From Agromyces humatus (GTDB lineage Bacteria; Actinomycetota; Actinomycetes; Actinomycetales; Microbacteriaceae): a stretch of DNA of 64,000 nt. The notes under the pieces were generated by a model that saw nothing but the letters and a program-made list of their open reading frames with translations, did not search any database and was not told the origin of the DNA. Position 1 is the first letter of the stretch, and the number at the start of each line of letters is the position of its first letter. Where the stretch lies: NCBI RefSeq assembly GCF_021228295.1, contig NZ_JAJQPD010000013.1:1-64000 (forward strand), read 5' to 3'. Positions 43,975 to 53,491 of the stretch are shown piece after piece. The translations under genes were made by a program, and so were the position numbers.

Positions 43975-46900
43975 TCAGTCGGCCGCGGCGGCGGCCGGGA
44001 CCTCCGTTGCCGGCGCCTCGGGCACCGGGAAGATCGCGGTCACGAGTCGCGAGACCCACTCGATGAGGTCGGCGTCGCCCGGCAGTTCACCGTTGACGAC
44101 GGGGAACGGCACGATGATGACGTCGTTCTGCGCGAAATGCTTGGCGCCCGGATAGAGGCGTTCGAGCCTCACGCGTCGTGAGTCGGGGATGTTCGCGGGC
44201 GCGATGCGCAGCTTCGACCCGGTGGTGATGACGTCGGAGAGCCCCGCGAGCTGCGCCTGCCGTCGCAGGCGCGAGATCGCGACGAGATGCTTCACCTGCT
44301 CGGGCGGAACGCCGTAGCGGTCGACGAGCTCGTCGAGCACCGCGTCGATCTGCCCCTCGGCGGCAGCGGGGCCGCTCGCGGCCGAGAGCTTCTGGTAGGC
44401 CTCGAGGCGCAGGCGCTCGCTGTCGACGTAGTCCTCGGGGATGTGCGCGTCGACCGGCAGCTCGAGCCGCAGTTCGGTCTGCCCCTCGGCGACATCGCCG
44501 CGGAACGCCGACACCGCCTCGCCGATCATGCGCAGGTAGAGGTCGAAGCCGACGCCGGCGATGTGCCCGGCCTGCTCGGCGCCGAGCAGGTTGCCGGCGC
44601 CGCGGATCTCGAGGTCTTTCAGCGCGACCTGCATACCCGACCCGAGCTCGTTGTTCGCGGCGATGGTCGACAGGCGGTCGTGCGCGGTCTCGGAGAGCGG
44701 CTTGGCCGGGTCGTAGAGGAAGTACGCATATGCGCGCTCGCGGCCGCGGCCGACCCGCCCGCGCAACTGATGCAGCTGCGAGAGCCCGTACTTGTCGGCG
44801 CGGTCGATGATGATCGTGTTCGCGTTCGTGATGTCGAGACCTGTCTCGATGATGGTCGTCGAGACCAGCACGTCGAACTTGCGCTCCCAGAAGTCGACGA
44901 CGATCTGCTCGAGCACGTGCTCGTTGAGCTGTCCGTGGGCGACGGCGATGCGGGCCTCTGGGACGAGTTCGGCGAGCTGCGCCGCGGCCCGGTTGATCGA
45001 TGAGACCCGGTTGTGCACGAAGAAGACCTGGCCCTCGCGCAGCATCTCGCGCCGGATCGCCGCGGCGACCTGCTGCTCGGAGTAGGGACCCACGAACGTG
45101 AGGATCGGGTGCCGGTCTTCGGGCGGAGTCGCGAGCGTCGACATCTCGCGAATCCCGGTGACCGCCATCTCGAGTGATCGCGGGATGGGGGTCGCGCTCA
45201 TCGCCAGGATGTCGACGTTGGTCTTCAGCTTCTTGAGCGAGTCCTTGTGCTCGACGCCGAACCGCTGCTCTTCATCGATGATGACGAGGCCCACATCCTT
45301 GAACTGCACCTTCTCGGTGAGGATGCGATGGGTGCCGATGACCATGTCGACCGTTCCGTCGGCAAGGCCCGCCACGGTGTCGCGCGCCTCTTTGTCGGTC
45401 TGGAACCGGCTGAGCGCCCGCACATGCACGGGGAACCCGGCGAACCGCTCGTTGAACGTCTCGAGGTGCTGCTTGACGAGCAGCGTCGTCGGCACGAGCA
45501 TCGCGACCTGCTTGCCGTCTTGGATCGCCTTGAACGCAGCGCGCACGGCGACCTCGGTCTTGCCGAAGCCGACGTCGCCGGCGAGCAGCCGGTCCATCGG
45601 GATCGGCCGTTCCATGTCGGCCTTCACCTCGTCGATGGTCTGCACCTGGTCGGGCGTCTCGACGAACGGGAACGCCTCTTCGAGCTCGTGCTGCCACGGG
45701 GTGTCTGCGCCGAACGCATGGCCCTTGGCCGCCATGCGCGCCGAGTAGAGCTTGACGAGCTCGACCGCGATATCGCGCACGGCCCTGCGCGCCTTGCCCT
45801 TGGCCTGCGCCCAGTCGCTGCCGCCCATCTTGCTCAGCGAGGGTGCCTCGCCGCCCACATACCGGCTCAGCAGGTCGAGCTGGTCGGTGGGCACGAACAG
45901 CCGGTCGCCGGCGTGCCCGCGCTTCGACGGTGCGTACTCGAGCACCAGGTACTCGCGCACCGCGGTCGGTTGCTGCTGGATGCCCGCCGTACGGCTCGGC
46001 CCGGTGGGTCGGCTGCCGGTGGCGACCTCTCGCTGCACCATCTCGACGAACCTGCCGATGCCGTGCGTCTGATGCACGACGTAGTCGCCTTGCTTCAACT
46101 GCAGCGGATCGACGACGTTGCGGCGCCGGCTCGCGAGCTTCTTGCCCTGGCGGGCGTCGTATCCGGCGGCGCGGCCGTAGAACTCGGCTTCGGCGATGAG
46201 CCCCAGCTTCACCTCGGGCACCTCGTAGCCGCGCGCCGCGTCGGCCTGCACGAGATAGGCGACGCCGGGTTCGAGATCGGCGGGAACCTCATCGACCAGG
46301 CGCGCCGCGAGGCCGGCTTCGGCGAGCACGTCGCGTGCGCGTTCGACGAGTCCATGACCTGCGGATGCCACGACCAGGCTCCACCCGTCGCGCAGGCGCT
46401 CGGCGGCGTGATCGACGGCGCCGGCGACGTTGCCCTGGAAGCTCGGCATCGCGCTCGCCGCAACCCGCACGGCGGTGACGGCGGCGCGGGCCCGGTCGGC
46501 GGCTTCACCCTCGCCCGCGGCGACGACCTCGGCGGCGTCGCCGATGTCGAACGACGAGAAGTTCCACCACACGCGGCGAGGATCGAGCTCGCCGGGGGCG
46601 CTGAACAGCGCCGCATCGCGCAACTGGCGCACGGTCAGGAAGTCGCCGGCGGCCAGGTCGATCGGCGCCTCTGCGCCGGCAGTGGCCGCGCTCCAGGCCG
46701 CGCTGAGGAACTCGCGGTTCGTCTCGCCGAGGCTGACTGCGCGCCCCGCCACCCGCTCGGGTGCGAGGACTGCGATCGCGGCGCCCTCTGGCAGGTAATG
46801 GCTGAGCGGCACGAGTCGCTCGAGCAGGGCGGGCGCGAGGGACTCCATGCCCTCGACGGGGATGCCTTCGGCGACCTTCTCGAGCAGGCCCGCGAGACTC

Positions 46901-47670
46901 GGGAACTCGTGCACCATTTCACGCGCGCGCTGGCGCACGGGTGCGGTGAGCAGGAGTTCGCGGCTCGGCGCGAGCGACACCCGCTCGATGGGCTCGGGCA
47001 GGGATCGCTGGTCTGCGACCGAGAACGAGCGCACCTCTTCGACCTCGTCCCCGAAGAACTCGACGCGCACGGGGTGGTCTGAGGTCGGCGGGAACACATC
47101 GAGGATGCCGCCGCGCACCGCGAACTCGCCGCGCCGCGCAACCATGTCGACGCGAGCATATGCGAGGTCGACGAGCTGTACGGCGATGGCCGACAGGTCG
47201 TGGCCCCGGCCTCCGGCGACGAGCTCGATGGGCGCGAGCTCGGCGAGGTTGTCGGCGAGCGGCTGCAGCGCGGCGCGCACCGACGCGACCACGACGAGCG
47301 GATGTCTCGCACCGGACTTCGACCATTCGTTCATGCGACGCAGGGCATGCAGCCGGCGGCCGACGGTCTCGGCGCTCGGCGAGAGTCGCTCGTGCGGCAG
47401 CGTCTCCCACGCGGGGAACTCGAGCACCTCGGCGTCGTCGAGGTATGGCGCGAGGGAGGCGCGAAGGGACTCGCCCTCGCGGCTCGTCGCGGTGATGGCG
47501 AGGAGTGCCGGTGGCAGCCCGGCCTCGGTTCGACGGGCGAGCAGCCCGGCGAGCAGCGGCGCATCGAGGCCGGCCGGTGCCGAGAAGTCGGTGCTGCGCA
47601 GGGCCTCGCGGAGCGCGACGTCGATCGTGGAGGCGCGCGAAAGCGCCGTGAGCAAGCCCTGGAGGTTCAC
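43975..47670 (-). CDS. mfd: Transcription-repair coupling factor Mfd
   Basis: Mfd removes stalled RNA polymerase and recruits UvrA to lesions. The 1231-residue protein has all modules: a UvrB-like UvrA-binding region (about 1-350), the RNA polymerase-interacting domain (about 515-600, LKQGDYVVHQTHGIGRFVEM), the SF2 translocase with Walker A GDVGFGKTEVA, the DEEQ box in IIDEEQRFGVEHK and the RGRVGRGRERAYAYF motif VI, then the TRG and C-terminal D7 domains. The GTG start lies exactly 6 bases after TAGACT, which indicates a leaderless mRNA. A Gln/Pro/Thr-rich insert (RPTGPSRTAGIQQQPTAVRE) lies in the RNA polymerase-interacting region. The final 15 residues are Ala/Pro rich. Confidence 0.97.
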   Translation of the reverse strand: MNLQGLLTALSRASTIDVALREALRSTDFSAPAGLDAPLLAGLLARRTEAGLPPALLAITATSREGESLRASLAPYLDDAEVLEFPAWETLPHERLSPSAETVGRRLHALRRMNEWSKSGARHPLVVVASVRAALQPLADNLAELAPIELVAGGRGHDLSAIAVQLVDLAYARVDMVARRGEFAVRGGILDVFPPTSDHPVRVEFFGDEVEEVRSFSVADQRSLPEPIERVSLAPSRELLLTAPVRQRAREMVHEFPSLAGLLEKVAEGIPVEGMESLAPALLERLVPLSHYLPEGAAIAVLAPERVAGRAVSLGETNREFLSAAWSAATAGAEAPIDLAAGDFLTVRQLRDAALFSAPGELDPRRVWWNFSSFDIGDAAEVVAAGEGEAADRARAAVTAVRVAASAMPSFQGNVAGAVDHAAERLRDGWSLVVASAGHGLVERARDVLAEAGLAARLVDEVPADLEPGVAYLVQADAARGYEVPEVKLGLIAEAEFYGRAAGYDARQGKKLASRRRNVVDPLQLKQGDYVVHQTHGIGRFVEMVQREVATGSRPTGPSRTAGIQQQPTAVREYLVLEYAPSKRGHAGDRLFVPTDQLDLLSRYVGGEAPSLSKMGGSDWAQAKGKARRAVRDIAVELVKLYSARMAAKGHAFGADTPWQHELEEAFPFVETPDQVQTIDEVKADMERPIPMDRLLAGDVGFGKTEVAVRAAFKAIQDGKQVAMLVPTTLLVKQHLETFNERFAGFPVHVRALSRFQTDKEARDTVAGLADGTVDMVIGTHRILTEKVQFKDVGLVIIDEEQRFGVEHKDSLKKLKTNVDILAMSATPIPRSLEMAVTGIREMSTLATPPEDRHPILTFVGPYSEQQVAAAIRREMLREGQVFFVHNRVSSINRAAAQLAELVPEARIAVAHGQLNEHVLEQIVVDFWERKFDVLVSTTIIETGLDITNANTIIIDRADKYGLSQLHQLRGRVGRGRERAYAYFLYDPAKPLSETAHDRLSTIAANNELGSGMQVALKDLEIRGAGNLLGAEQAGHIAGVGFDLYLRMIGEAVSAFRGDVAEGQTELRLELPVDAHIPEDYVDSERLRLEAYQKLSAASGPAAAEGQIDAVLDELVDRYGVPPEQVKHLVAISRLRRQAQLAGLSDVITTGSKLRIAPANIPDSRRVRLERLYPGAKHFAQNDVIIVPFPVVNGELPGDADLIEWVSRLVTAIFPVPEAPATEVPAAAAAD

Positions 47671-47676
47671 CCGATG

Positions 47677-47682
47677 AGTCTA
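47677..47682 (-). promoter_or_regulatory. Leaderless promoter -10 box of mfd
   Basis: TAGACT on the minus strand, 6 bases (CATCGG), then the GTG at 47670. No ribosome-binding site precedes the start. Confidence 0.6.
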
Positions 47683-47766
47683 CGCGCGGCCTCCGACGTT
47701 GCATCCGCTCAGTCGGCGTCGCCGGGTACGATTGGCGCCGCACGTCTACGCCAGGAGGCACCACCC

Positions 47767-48459
47767 ATGATCATCGCCGCCGCCGACGGTTCGGCCCTCG
47801 GAAACCCCGGCCCGGCCGGCTGGGCCTGGTACGTCGACGACGACTGCTGGGACGCCGGCGGGTGGAAGCACGCCACCAACAATCAGGGTGAGCTCAAGGC
47901 CGTGCTCGAGCTGTTCCGGGCGACCGCGCACCTCGACGACGAGCTGCTCGTGCTGTGCGACAGCCAGTACGTGATCAACGCGGTGACCAAGTGGATGGCG
48001 GGCTGGAAGCGCAAGGGCTGGCGCAAGGCCGACGGCAAGCCCGTCATGAACCTCGAGTTGCTGCAGGAGCTCGACGCCGCCCTCGCGAGCCGCGCCTACC
48101 GCTTCGAGTGGGTGAAGGGCCATGTCGGGCATCCGCTCAACGAAGCCGCCGACGAGCGGGCACGCGCCGTCGCCGAGGCCTTCCAGCGCGGCGCCGCGGT
48201 TCCGTCGGGTCCCGGGTGGACGCGCAACGGCGGCGTGGCGATCGAGACGGCCGCCCTCGTCGCGCCCGATGTCGACGCGATCTTGGACGACGCGCTCGAC
48301 GACGCCGGACCCGATGACGCGCTCTTCGCGCTCGACGACCTGCCCGCCGCGTGGCACACGCTCACGGTCGAGCTCTCGACCGAAGAGCACGACCGCCTCC
48401 TGCAGCGCGCCCGCGCCGAGGGGCGCTCGCCCGAGGACTTCCTGCGCGGCCTGATCTGA
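47767..48459 (+). CDS. rnhA: Ribonuclease HI with C-terminal extension
   Basis: This enzyme cleaves RNA in RNA-DNA hybrids. The N-terminal 140 residues are a complete RNase HI: D7 (AAADGSALGNPG), E42 (NNQGELKAV), D65 (LCDSQYVI), H119 and D129 (KGHVGHPLNEAADERA). The remaining 90 residues are not part of RNase HI. They include an acidic stretch (PDVDAILDDALDDAGPDDA) and a C-terminal helical unit starting LSTEEHDRLLQRARAEG, which resembles a small ribbon-helix-helix-like or oligomerisation motif. The extension may recruit partners. AGGAGG (47753-47758) precedes the ATG, and TACGAT at 47728-47733 is a plausible -10 box. It is convergent with pth with only 16 bases between stops. Confidence 0.93.
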   Translation: MIIAAADGSALGNPGPAGWAWYVDDDCWDAGGWKHATNNQGELKAVLELFRATAHLDDELLVLCDSQYVINAVTKWMAGWKRKGWRKADGKPVMNLELLQELDAALASRAYRFEWVKGHVGHPLNEAADERARAVAEAFQRGAAVPSGPGWTRNGGVAIETAALVAPDVDAILDDALDDAGPDDALFALDDLPAAWHTLTVELSTEEHDRLLQRARAEGRSPEDFLRGLI

Positions 48460-48475
48460 GTTGCCTGCGTCGGCC

Positions 48476-49114
48476 TCAGGCCGGCGAGTGGAACCGCTGC
48501 TGCGCGGCCACGATGCCCTCGCTCGCGACGGCCTCGACGGCGTCGGCGGCATCCGACAGCAGGTTCGGCAGGGCGGCGCGCTCGGTCGACGAGAAGTCCT
48601 TGAGCACGAAATCCGCGGCGTCCTGACGACCGGGCGGGCGGCCGATGCCGACGCGCACCCGCGTGAACGCTCCACCGTCGGTCGCCTTCACGACGTCGCG
48701 GATGCCGTTGTGGCCGCCGTGGCCCCCGCCCTGCTTCAGGCGCACGGTGTCGAACGGGATGTCGAGCTCGTCGTGGATGACGATGAGCCGCTCGACGGGG
48801 ATCGAATAGAACTTCACGAGCGCGGCCACGGGGCCGCCCGAGGTGTTCATGTAGCCGTTGGGTTTCGCGATCACGAGTTTGGGGCCGCCGGGGCGCAGGA
48901 ACCCCTCGGCGACGCGCGCGGGCGTCTTGTGGCTCTTGAACGTCGCGCCGATGCGCGAGGCGAGCTCGTCGGCGACCATCTGGCCGACGTTGTGCCGATT
49001 GCCCGCGTACTGCGCTCCGGGGTTGCCGAGCCCGACCACGAGCCAGGTGTTGTCGGCCACGGCGTCATCTCTCTGCTGGCGGGGGCGGAGGAAGTCGAAG
49101 AGCCCCATGTTCAT
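48476..49114 (-). CDS. pth: Peptidyl-tRNA hydrolase
   Basis: Pth releases peptides from peptidyl-tRNAs that drop off ribosomes. The 212-residue protein has VVGLGNPGAQYAGNRHNVG with the catalytic H41, the PNGYMNTSG segment with the substrate-binding Asn, VIHDELDIPFDTVRLKQGGG and GHNGIRDV. The first 22 residues (MGLFDFLRPRQQRDD) extend beyond the usual start of the family. Two ATGs, at 49114 and 49108, are possible; neither has a good ribosome-binding site. It lies 122 bases downstream of rplY on the same strand, separated by a strong hairpin. The order rplY-pth is conserved in actinobacteria. Confidence 0.96.
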   Translation of the reverse strand: MNMGLFDFLRPRQQRDDAVADNTWLVVGLGNPGAQYAGNRHNVGQMVADELASRIGATFKSHKTPARVAEGFLRPGGPKLVIAKPNGYMNTSGGPVAALVKFYSIPVERLIVIHDELDIPFDTVRLKQGGGHGGHNGIRDVVKATDGGAFTRVRVGIGRPPGRQDAADFVLKDFSSTERAALPNLLSDAADAVEAVASEGIVAAQQRFHSPA

Positions 49115-49175
49115 CCGTTTCTGTGGGCGTCGCGCCGCAATGAGGCTGCGGTCGGGGTCGGCGGGCGACGCGAAA

Positions 49176-49225
49176 GGGCCTGCGGCCCGCACTCCGAGCG
49201 TACCCGGATGCGGCGCCGCAGGCCC
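49176..49225 (-). terminator. Terminator hairpin after rplY
   Basis: GGGCCTGCGGC (49176-49186) pairs with GCCGCAGGCCC (49215-49225), and inside it CCGCA pairs with TGCGG. In the direction of rplY transcription the stem is followed by TTTCG. It should separate rplY from pth partly or fully. Confidence 0.7.
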
Positions 49226-49236
49226 CGTCGGTGGAA

Positions 49237-49878
49237 CTACTCTGCCGACTCGGCGGGTGCCCCTTCGGCCTCGGCCTCAGCGGCCTCGCCCTCGGCGGGC
49301 TCGACCTCAGCGGCCTCGCCCTCTTCACCCAGGTCGACCTTCTGCGGCACGTGCACGTTCACCACGAGCGTCTCGGGGTCGTTGATGAGCGTCGCGCCCT
49401 TCGGCAGCTCGATCGCGCTGGCCAGGATCTGCGTGCCCTCTTCGAGGCCCTCGACCGAAACCACGATGTTCTCGGGGATGTGGGTCGCCTCGACCTCGAG
49501 CAGCAGGGTGTGCGCGTCGACGTCGGCGATCGTGCCGGCGAACGGCTCGCCCTCGATGTGCACGGGCACCTCGACCTGGACCTTCTCGCCCTTCTTGATG
49601 ACGATGAGGTCCATGTGCTCGATGATCTGGCGCACGGGGTCCTTCTGCACGTCCTTGACGAGCACGAGCGTGCTCTTGCCGTCGATCTGCAGGTCGAGCA
49701 GGGCATTCGCCTTGCGGATGAGCAGGCCGACCTGGTGCGCGGGCAGCGCGACGTGCTTCGGGTCGGTGCCGTGTCCGTAGATCACGGCGGGGATGGCGCC
49801 GGTCGCGCGGAGCTTGCGCGCCGCACCCTTGCCGAACGACTCCCGCGTGGCGGCTTCGACCTTGTTGTCTTCGTCCAT
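49237..49878 (-). CDS. rplY: 50S ribosomal protein L25/general stress protein Ctc
   Basis: This 213-residue long form of L25 (CTC/TL5) binds 5S rRNA. The N-terminal L25 domain (about 5-92, with RKLRATGAIPAVIYGHG and DLQIDGKSTLVLVKDVQKDP) is followed by the TL5 beta domain (about 95-185, VPVHIEGEPFAG and LINDPETLVVNV) and a strongly acidic Glu/Ala tail of about 30 residues. The ATG at 49878 is preceded by AAGGAG at 7-base spacing. The 241 bases upstream (to 50119) hold no gene. TAGAAT on the minus strand at 50062-50067 is a weak -10 candidate and would give a leader of about 180 bases. Confidence 0.96.
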   Translation of the reverse strand: MDEDNKVEAATRESFGKGAARKLRATGAIPAVIYGHGTDPKHVALPAHQVGLLIRKANALLDLQIDGKSTLVLVKDVQKDPVRQIIEHMDLIVIKKGEKVQVEVPVHIEGEPFAGTIADVDAHTLLLEVEATHIPENIVVSVEGLEEGTQILASAIELPKGATLINDPETLVVNVHVPQKVDLGEEGEAAEVEPAEGEAAEAEAEGAPAESAE

Positions 49879-50119
49879 GGTGGTTCTCCTTGCGGGCTCG
49901 CGGCCCAGATCGTGTGTCTGTTGTTTCGACTCGAACGCGCGCACATCACGTGCGCAATGCGTGAGGAAAAGCCGTGAAGCCTGCTTCCACCGCGTCGATC
50001 ACGGATGCCATGCCCGAGCGAACCCGAACTGGCGGCATCCCTCGCCGAAGTCCAATGGACGATTCTACATCGCTTTGCACGGGTGCGCTGCCACGATGAC
50101 TCCGCACCCGGCGAGGGAG

Positions 50120-50653
50120 TCAGGCGGACGGGCCGGCCCTGAGCCGCGAGACCGCGTCGTCGATGATCCGACCCACCGGCTGGTCGATGTCGACGACGAT
50201 GCCGGGCTCGTCTGGATCGAGGGCCTCGAGCGTGGCGAGCTGCGAGTCGAGCAGGCTCGTCGGCATGAAGTGCCCGGTGCGCCCCTCGGTGCGGGCGGCG
50301 AGCACCTCGCGGGTTCCGTGGAGGTGCACGAACCGCACCTTCGGCGCACTCGCGAGGATCGTGTCGCGGTACCTGCGCCTCAGCGCGGAGCAGGCGATGA
50401 CGAGTCCGGCGCCCCGTTCGGATGCCTCGGCGAGCGTCGCACCGACGGTCTCGAGCCACGGCCTGCGGTCGTCGTCATCGAGGGGCACACCCGACGCCAT
50501 CTTCTCGATGTTCTCGATCGGGTGGAGGTCGTCGGCGTCGGTGAACGCCACGCCGAGGTCGCGCGCCAGCAGGGCCCCGATCGTGGACTTGCCCGACCCC
50601 GAGACGCCCATCACCACGATGATGGGCGTCTCGGGCGTCGTCGAATCGGTCAC
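50120..50653 (-). CDS. gntK: Gluconokinase family kinase
   Basis: This 177-residue P-loop carbohydrate kinase of the GntK type phosphorylates gluconate to 6-phosphogluconate. Walker A is GVSGSGKST (16-24). [20 protein letters not shown], the DRRPWLETV lid region, [12 protein letters not shown] and [20 protein letters not shown] are all standard for gluconokinases. It is translationally coupled to the mannonate dehydratase gene (GTGA overlap) as the last gene of the glucuronide operon. That position would be expected for 2-keto-3-deoxygluconate kinase, but the sequence is not of the PfkB/KdgK fold. It may serve gluconate use, or act on a pathway intermediate. Confidence 0.92.
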   Translation of the reverse strand: MTDSTTPETPIIVVMGVSGSGKSTIGALLARDLGVAFTDADDLHPIENIEKMASGVPLDDDDRRPWLETVGATLAEASERGAGLVIACSALRRRYRDTILASAPKVRFVHLHGTREVLAARTEGRTGHFMPTSLLDSQLATLEALDPDEPGIVVDIDQPVGRIIDDAVSRLRAGPSA

Positions 50654-51888
50654 CAGTCGTGCACCGTGCCGTCGGCGAGGCGGTTGTACGGCAGATAGGC
50701 CTGCTCGTAGGGGTACTTGCCCGCCTCGTCCTGGTTCAGCTCGACGCCGAGACCGGGCTTGTCGCCCGGGTGGAGCATGCCGTTCTCCCAGGTGAAGGAC
50801 TGCTCGAACACCTCGTCGGTCTTCTGCCCGTGCTTCATGTACTCCTGGATTCCGAAGTTGTGGATCGAGAGGCCGAGGTGCATCGCTGCCGCCATGCCCA
50901 CCGGGGAGATGTCGGTCGGTCCGTGCATGCCCGACTTGATCTGGTACTGCGCAGCGTACTCGAGCGTCTTCTTGAGCGGCGAGATGCCGCCCATGTGCGT
51001 GACCGCGCCGCGCACGTAGTCGATGAGCTGGTCGCGGATGAGGTCCTTGAAGTCCCACACGGTGTTGAAGATCTCGCCGATCGCGAGCGGCGTCGTCGTG
51101 TGCTGGCGGACGAGGCGGAGTGCCTCCTGATTCTCGGCCGGGGTGCAGTCCTCGAGCCAGAACAGGTCGTACGGCTCGAGCGACTTGCCGAGCTTGGCCG
51201 CCTGGATGGGCGTCATGCGGTGGTGGCCGTCGTGCAGCAGTGGCAGGTCGGGTCCGAACTCGTTGCGCACGGCCTCGAAGACGCCGGGCAGGTGCTTCAG
51301 GTACGCGCGCGTGTCCCAGTCCTCCTCGGTCGGCTTCGCGCCTCGGCGAGCGGGCTCATGGTCGTACCTCACGTCGGCGTCCCCGGTGTCGGCGGCCTGC
51401 GAGGCGATGCCGTAGATGGCCTTCAATCCGGGCACGCCGGTCTGCACGCGAATGGAGCGGTAGCCCTGCTCGAGGTGCGAGCGGATCGAGTCGAAGATCT
51501 CGGGCAGTTCCTTGCCGGAAGCGTGGCCGTACGCCATCAGCCCCGTGCGGCTGGCGCCGCCCAGGAGCTGGTACACCGGCATCCCGGCCGCCTTGCCCTT
51601 GATGTCCCACAGCGCCATGTCGACGGCCGCGATCGAGGCCATCGTGACCGGCCCGCGGCGCCAGTACGCGCTGCGGTAGAGGAACTGCCACGTGTCCTCG
51701 ATGCGGCTCGCGTCACTGCCGATCAGGAGGGGCGCGACGTGGTCCTTGAGGTAGCTCACCACGGCGAGCTCGCGGCCGTTGAGCGTGGCGTCGCCGAGGC
51801 CGGTGAGGCCATCCTCGGTCGTCAACTTGAGCGTCACGAAGTTTCGGTCGGGGCTCGTGACGATGACCTCGGCCTTGGCGATCTTCAT
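50650..51888 (-). CDS. manD: D-mannonate dehydratase (enolase superfamily, ManD)
   Basis: ManD dehydrates D-mannonate to 2-keto-3-deoxy-D-gluconate and is unrelated to UxuA. The 412-residue protein has the N-terminal capping domain, the barrel with [19 protein letters not shown], the metal ligands in [14 protein letters not shown] and AIGEIFNT, the [16 protein letters not shown] block and the diagnostic C-terminus [14 protein letters not shown]. The family includes strict mannonate dehydratases and slower mannonate/gluconate dehydratases. The pathway context (UxaC and fructuronate reductase upstream) strongly supports mannonate as substrate. AAGGAG lies 9 bases before the ATG. It begins 3 bases after the symporter stop. 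Confidence 0.95.
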   Translation of the reverse strand: MKIAKAEVIVTSPDRNFVTLKLTTEDGLTGLGDATLNGRELAVVSYLKDHVAPLLIGSDASRIEDTWQFLYRSAYWRRGPVTMASIAAVDMALWDIKGKAAGMPVYQLLGGASRTGLMAYGHASGKELPEIFDSIRSHLEQGYRSIRVQTGVPGLKAIYGIASQAADTGDADVRYDHEPARRGAKPTEEDWDTRAYLKHLPGVFEAVRNEFGPDLPLLHDGHHRMTPIQAAKLGKSLEPYDLFWLEDCTPAENQEALRLVRQHTTTPLAIGEIFNTVWDFKDLIRDQLIDYVRGAVTHMGGISPLKKTLEYAAQYQIKSGMHGPTDISPVGMAAAMHLGLSIHNFGIQEYMKHGQKTDEVFEQSFTWENGMLHPGDKPGLGVELNQDEAGKYPYEQAYLPYNRLADGTVHDW

Positions 51889-51891
51889 GGG

Positions 51892-53457
51892 TCAGGACTC
51901 CTTGGTGTCTGAATTGTTGGGGGTGGTCGGCCCGCTTGGGGTGGTCGAGCCGTCGGCGGCGTCCGAGCCGTCGGGGGCGCCTGCCGACGACGGCTCGTCG
52001 GTGGTGAATCCGTCGAGATCGGCTGCGTGGCGGCCGGCGGCGAATGCCGCTGTCGACAGGCCCGGCTCGACGACCTGCTGGTTGCGACGGCGCTCCTCGA
52101 TCTCGGCGACGATCTCGCGGTGTCGCGTGTCGGTGAGCGGGTAGAAGAACATGATGAGGACGGCGAGTCCGGCAGCCACGGCGGGCAGCAGGCCGGCAGC
52201 TGCCCGGATGCCCCACTCGGCCTCGACCGACTGCGTCTCGACCCCGGCGACGTAGCCGCCGATCGCGAGGGCGTACGCGGCGAGGGCGCCGCCCACCGCC
52301 TGGCCGGTCTTGCGGGTGAACGAGAAGAGGGCGTAGATGATGCCTTCGGCGCGCACACCGGTCTTCCACTCGCCGTACTCGACCGTGTCGGCCTCGAGCG
52401 CCCAGACGAGCATGTTGACGAGGACGAGCCCGACGTAGCAGAGCACGAGACCCGAGAAAGCGAGCCACACCGCGCTGGGCGGGGCGAGGAAGACGACGAG
52501 CCCACCGACCACCATGATCAGGCCGCCGCCGATGTAGCCGGTGCGCTTGCCGAACCGTCGCACGATGGTGGGCACGACGACCGCGAGGCCGAACGTGAGC
52601 ACGATCTGGATGATCGAGAGCACCGCGTACAGCGGCAGCGCGTGCAGGACGTCGCGCAGGTAGTACAGCTGCACGGTGCTGAGCGCGAGCATGCCGGTGA
52701 GGAAGACGAACGAACTGAGGCACAGCAGCAGCAGGGGCTTGTTGCTCTTCAGGATCGCGAAGCTCTGCTTCATCGACACCTTCGCCACGTCGCGCTTCAC
52801 CGTCTCTTTCGCGGTGAAGAACGTGAACATGTACAGCGCGAAGCCGACGACGACGAACCCGAGGGTCATGTACGTGAAGAGCGCCTGCAGGTCGCGGTCG
52901 GGCGTGATCAGCGGGGCGATGAAGATGCCGAGACCCGCGCCGACGACCATGGCGCCGATCGTGCGCGCGCTCGCGAGCTTGGCGCGCTCGCCCGAGTTCC
53001 GGGTCATCGCACCGGCGAGCGAGCCGTAGGGGATGTTGACGAGGCTGTACGCCAGGCCGAGTGCGGCGTAGGTCAGGTAGGCGTAGAGCAGCATGCCGCT
53101 CTCGCCGATCTGCGGGATCGAGAACGTGGCGACGCTGAGCAGCAGCAGCGGCAGCGAGCCGAAGAGGATGAACGGCCGGAACTTGCCGAAGCGCTTGCTG
53201 TAGGTGCGGTCGACGATGCGACCGGCGAACACGTCGGCGAAGGCGTCGAAGATGCGCACGACGAGCAGCAGGGTGCCGGCGGCGGCGGCCGAGATGCCCG
53301 CGACATCGGTGTAGTAGATGAGCAGGAACATCGTGGCGGTGGTGAACGCGAGGTTGTTCGCTGCGTCGCCCGCGCCGTACCCGACGATGCTGAGCTTGCT
53401 GAGCTTCTTCTCGGTGCCGACGCCGTTCTCACGCGTGGCGGTGGTGCTTTCTGACAT
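51892..53457 (-). CDS. GPH-family glycoside/cation symporter (glucuronide importer)
   Basis: This 521-residue symporter of the glycoside-pentoside-hexuronide family has about 12 membrane helices (residues 25-455) and the family hallmarks GYGAGDAANNLAF at TM1, RIFDAFADVFAGRIVDRT after TM2 and NIPYGSLAGAMT. Its position directly after beta-glucuronidase points to glucuronide or glucuronate uptake, like E. coli UidB. The last 65 residues are a hydrophilic Ser/Thr/Pro/Asp-rich tail, longer than usual. AAGGGAG precedes the ATG. It lies 34 bases downstream of uidA and 3 bases upstream of manD, in one transcript. Confidence 0.92.
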   Translation of the reverse strand: MSESTTATRENGVGTEKKLSKLSIVGYGAGDAANNLAFTTATMFLLIYYTDVAGISAAAAGTLLLVVRIFDAFADVFAGRIVDRTYSKRFGKFRPFILFGSLPLLLLSVATFSIPQIGESGMLLYAYLTYAALGLAYSLVNIPYGSLAGAMTRNSGERAKLASARTIGAMVVGAGLGIFIAPLITPDRDLQALFTYMTLGFVVVGFALYMFTFFTAKETVKRDVAKVSMKQSFAILKSNKPLLLLCLSSFVFLTGMLALSTVQLYYLRDVLHALPLYAVLSIIQIVLTFGLAVVVPTIVRRFGKRTGYIGGGLIMVVGGLVVFLAPPSAVWLAFSGLVLCYVGLVLVNMLVWALEADTVEYGEWKTGVRAEGIIYALFSFTRKTGQAVGGALAAYALAIGGYVAGVETQSVEAEWGIRAAAGLLPAVAAGLAVLIMFFYPLTDTRHREIVAEIEERRRNQQVVEPGLSTAAFAAGRHAADLDGFTTDEPSSAGAPDGSDAADGSTTPSGPTTPNNSDTKES

Positions 53458-53491
53458 GGTGTGGGCTCCCTTACCCTGTGCCGGCTCGCGG

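Noticed and set aside
48471-48483. Palindrome CGGCCT-C-AGGCCG between rnhA and pth as a terminator
   Set aside because: The stem is only 6 bp, overlaps the pth stop codon and has no T-run, so I could not support it as a separate feature.
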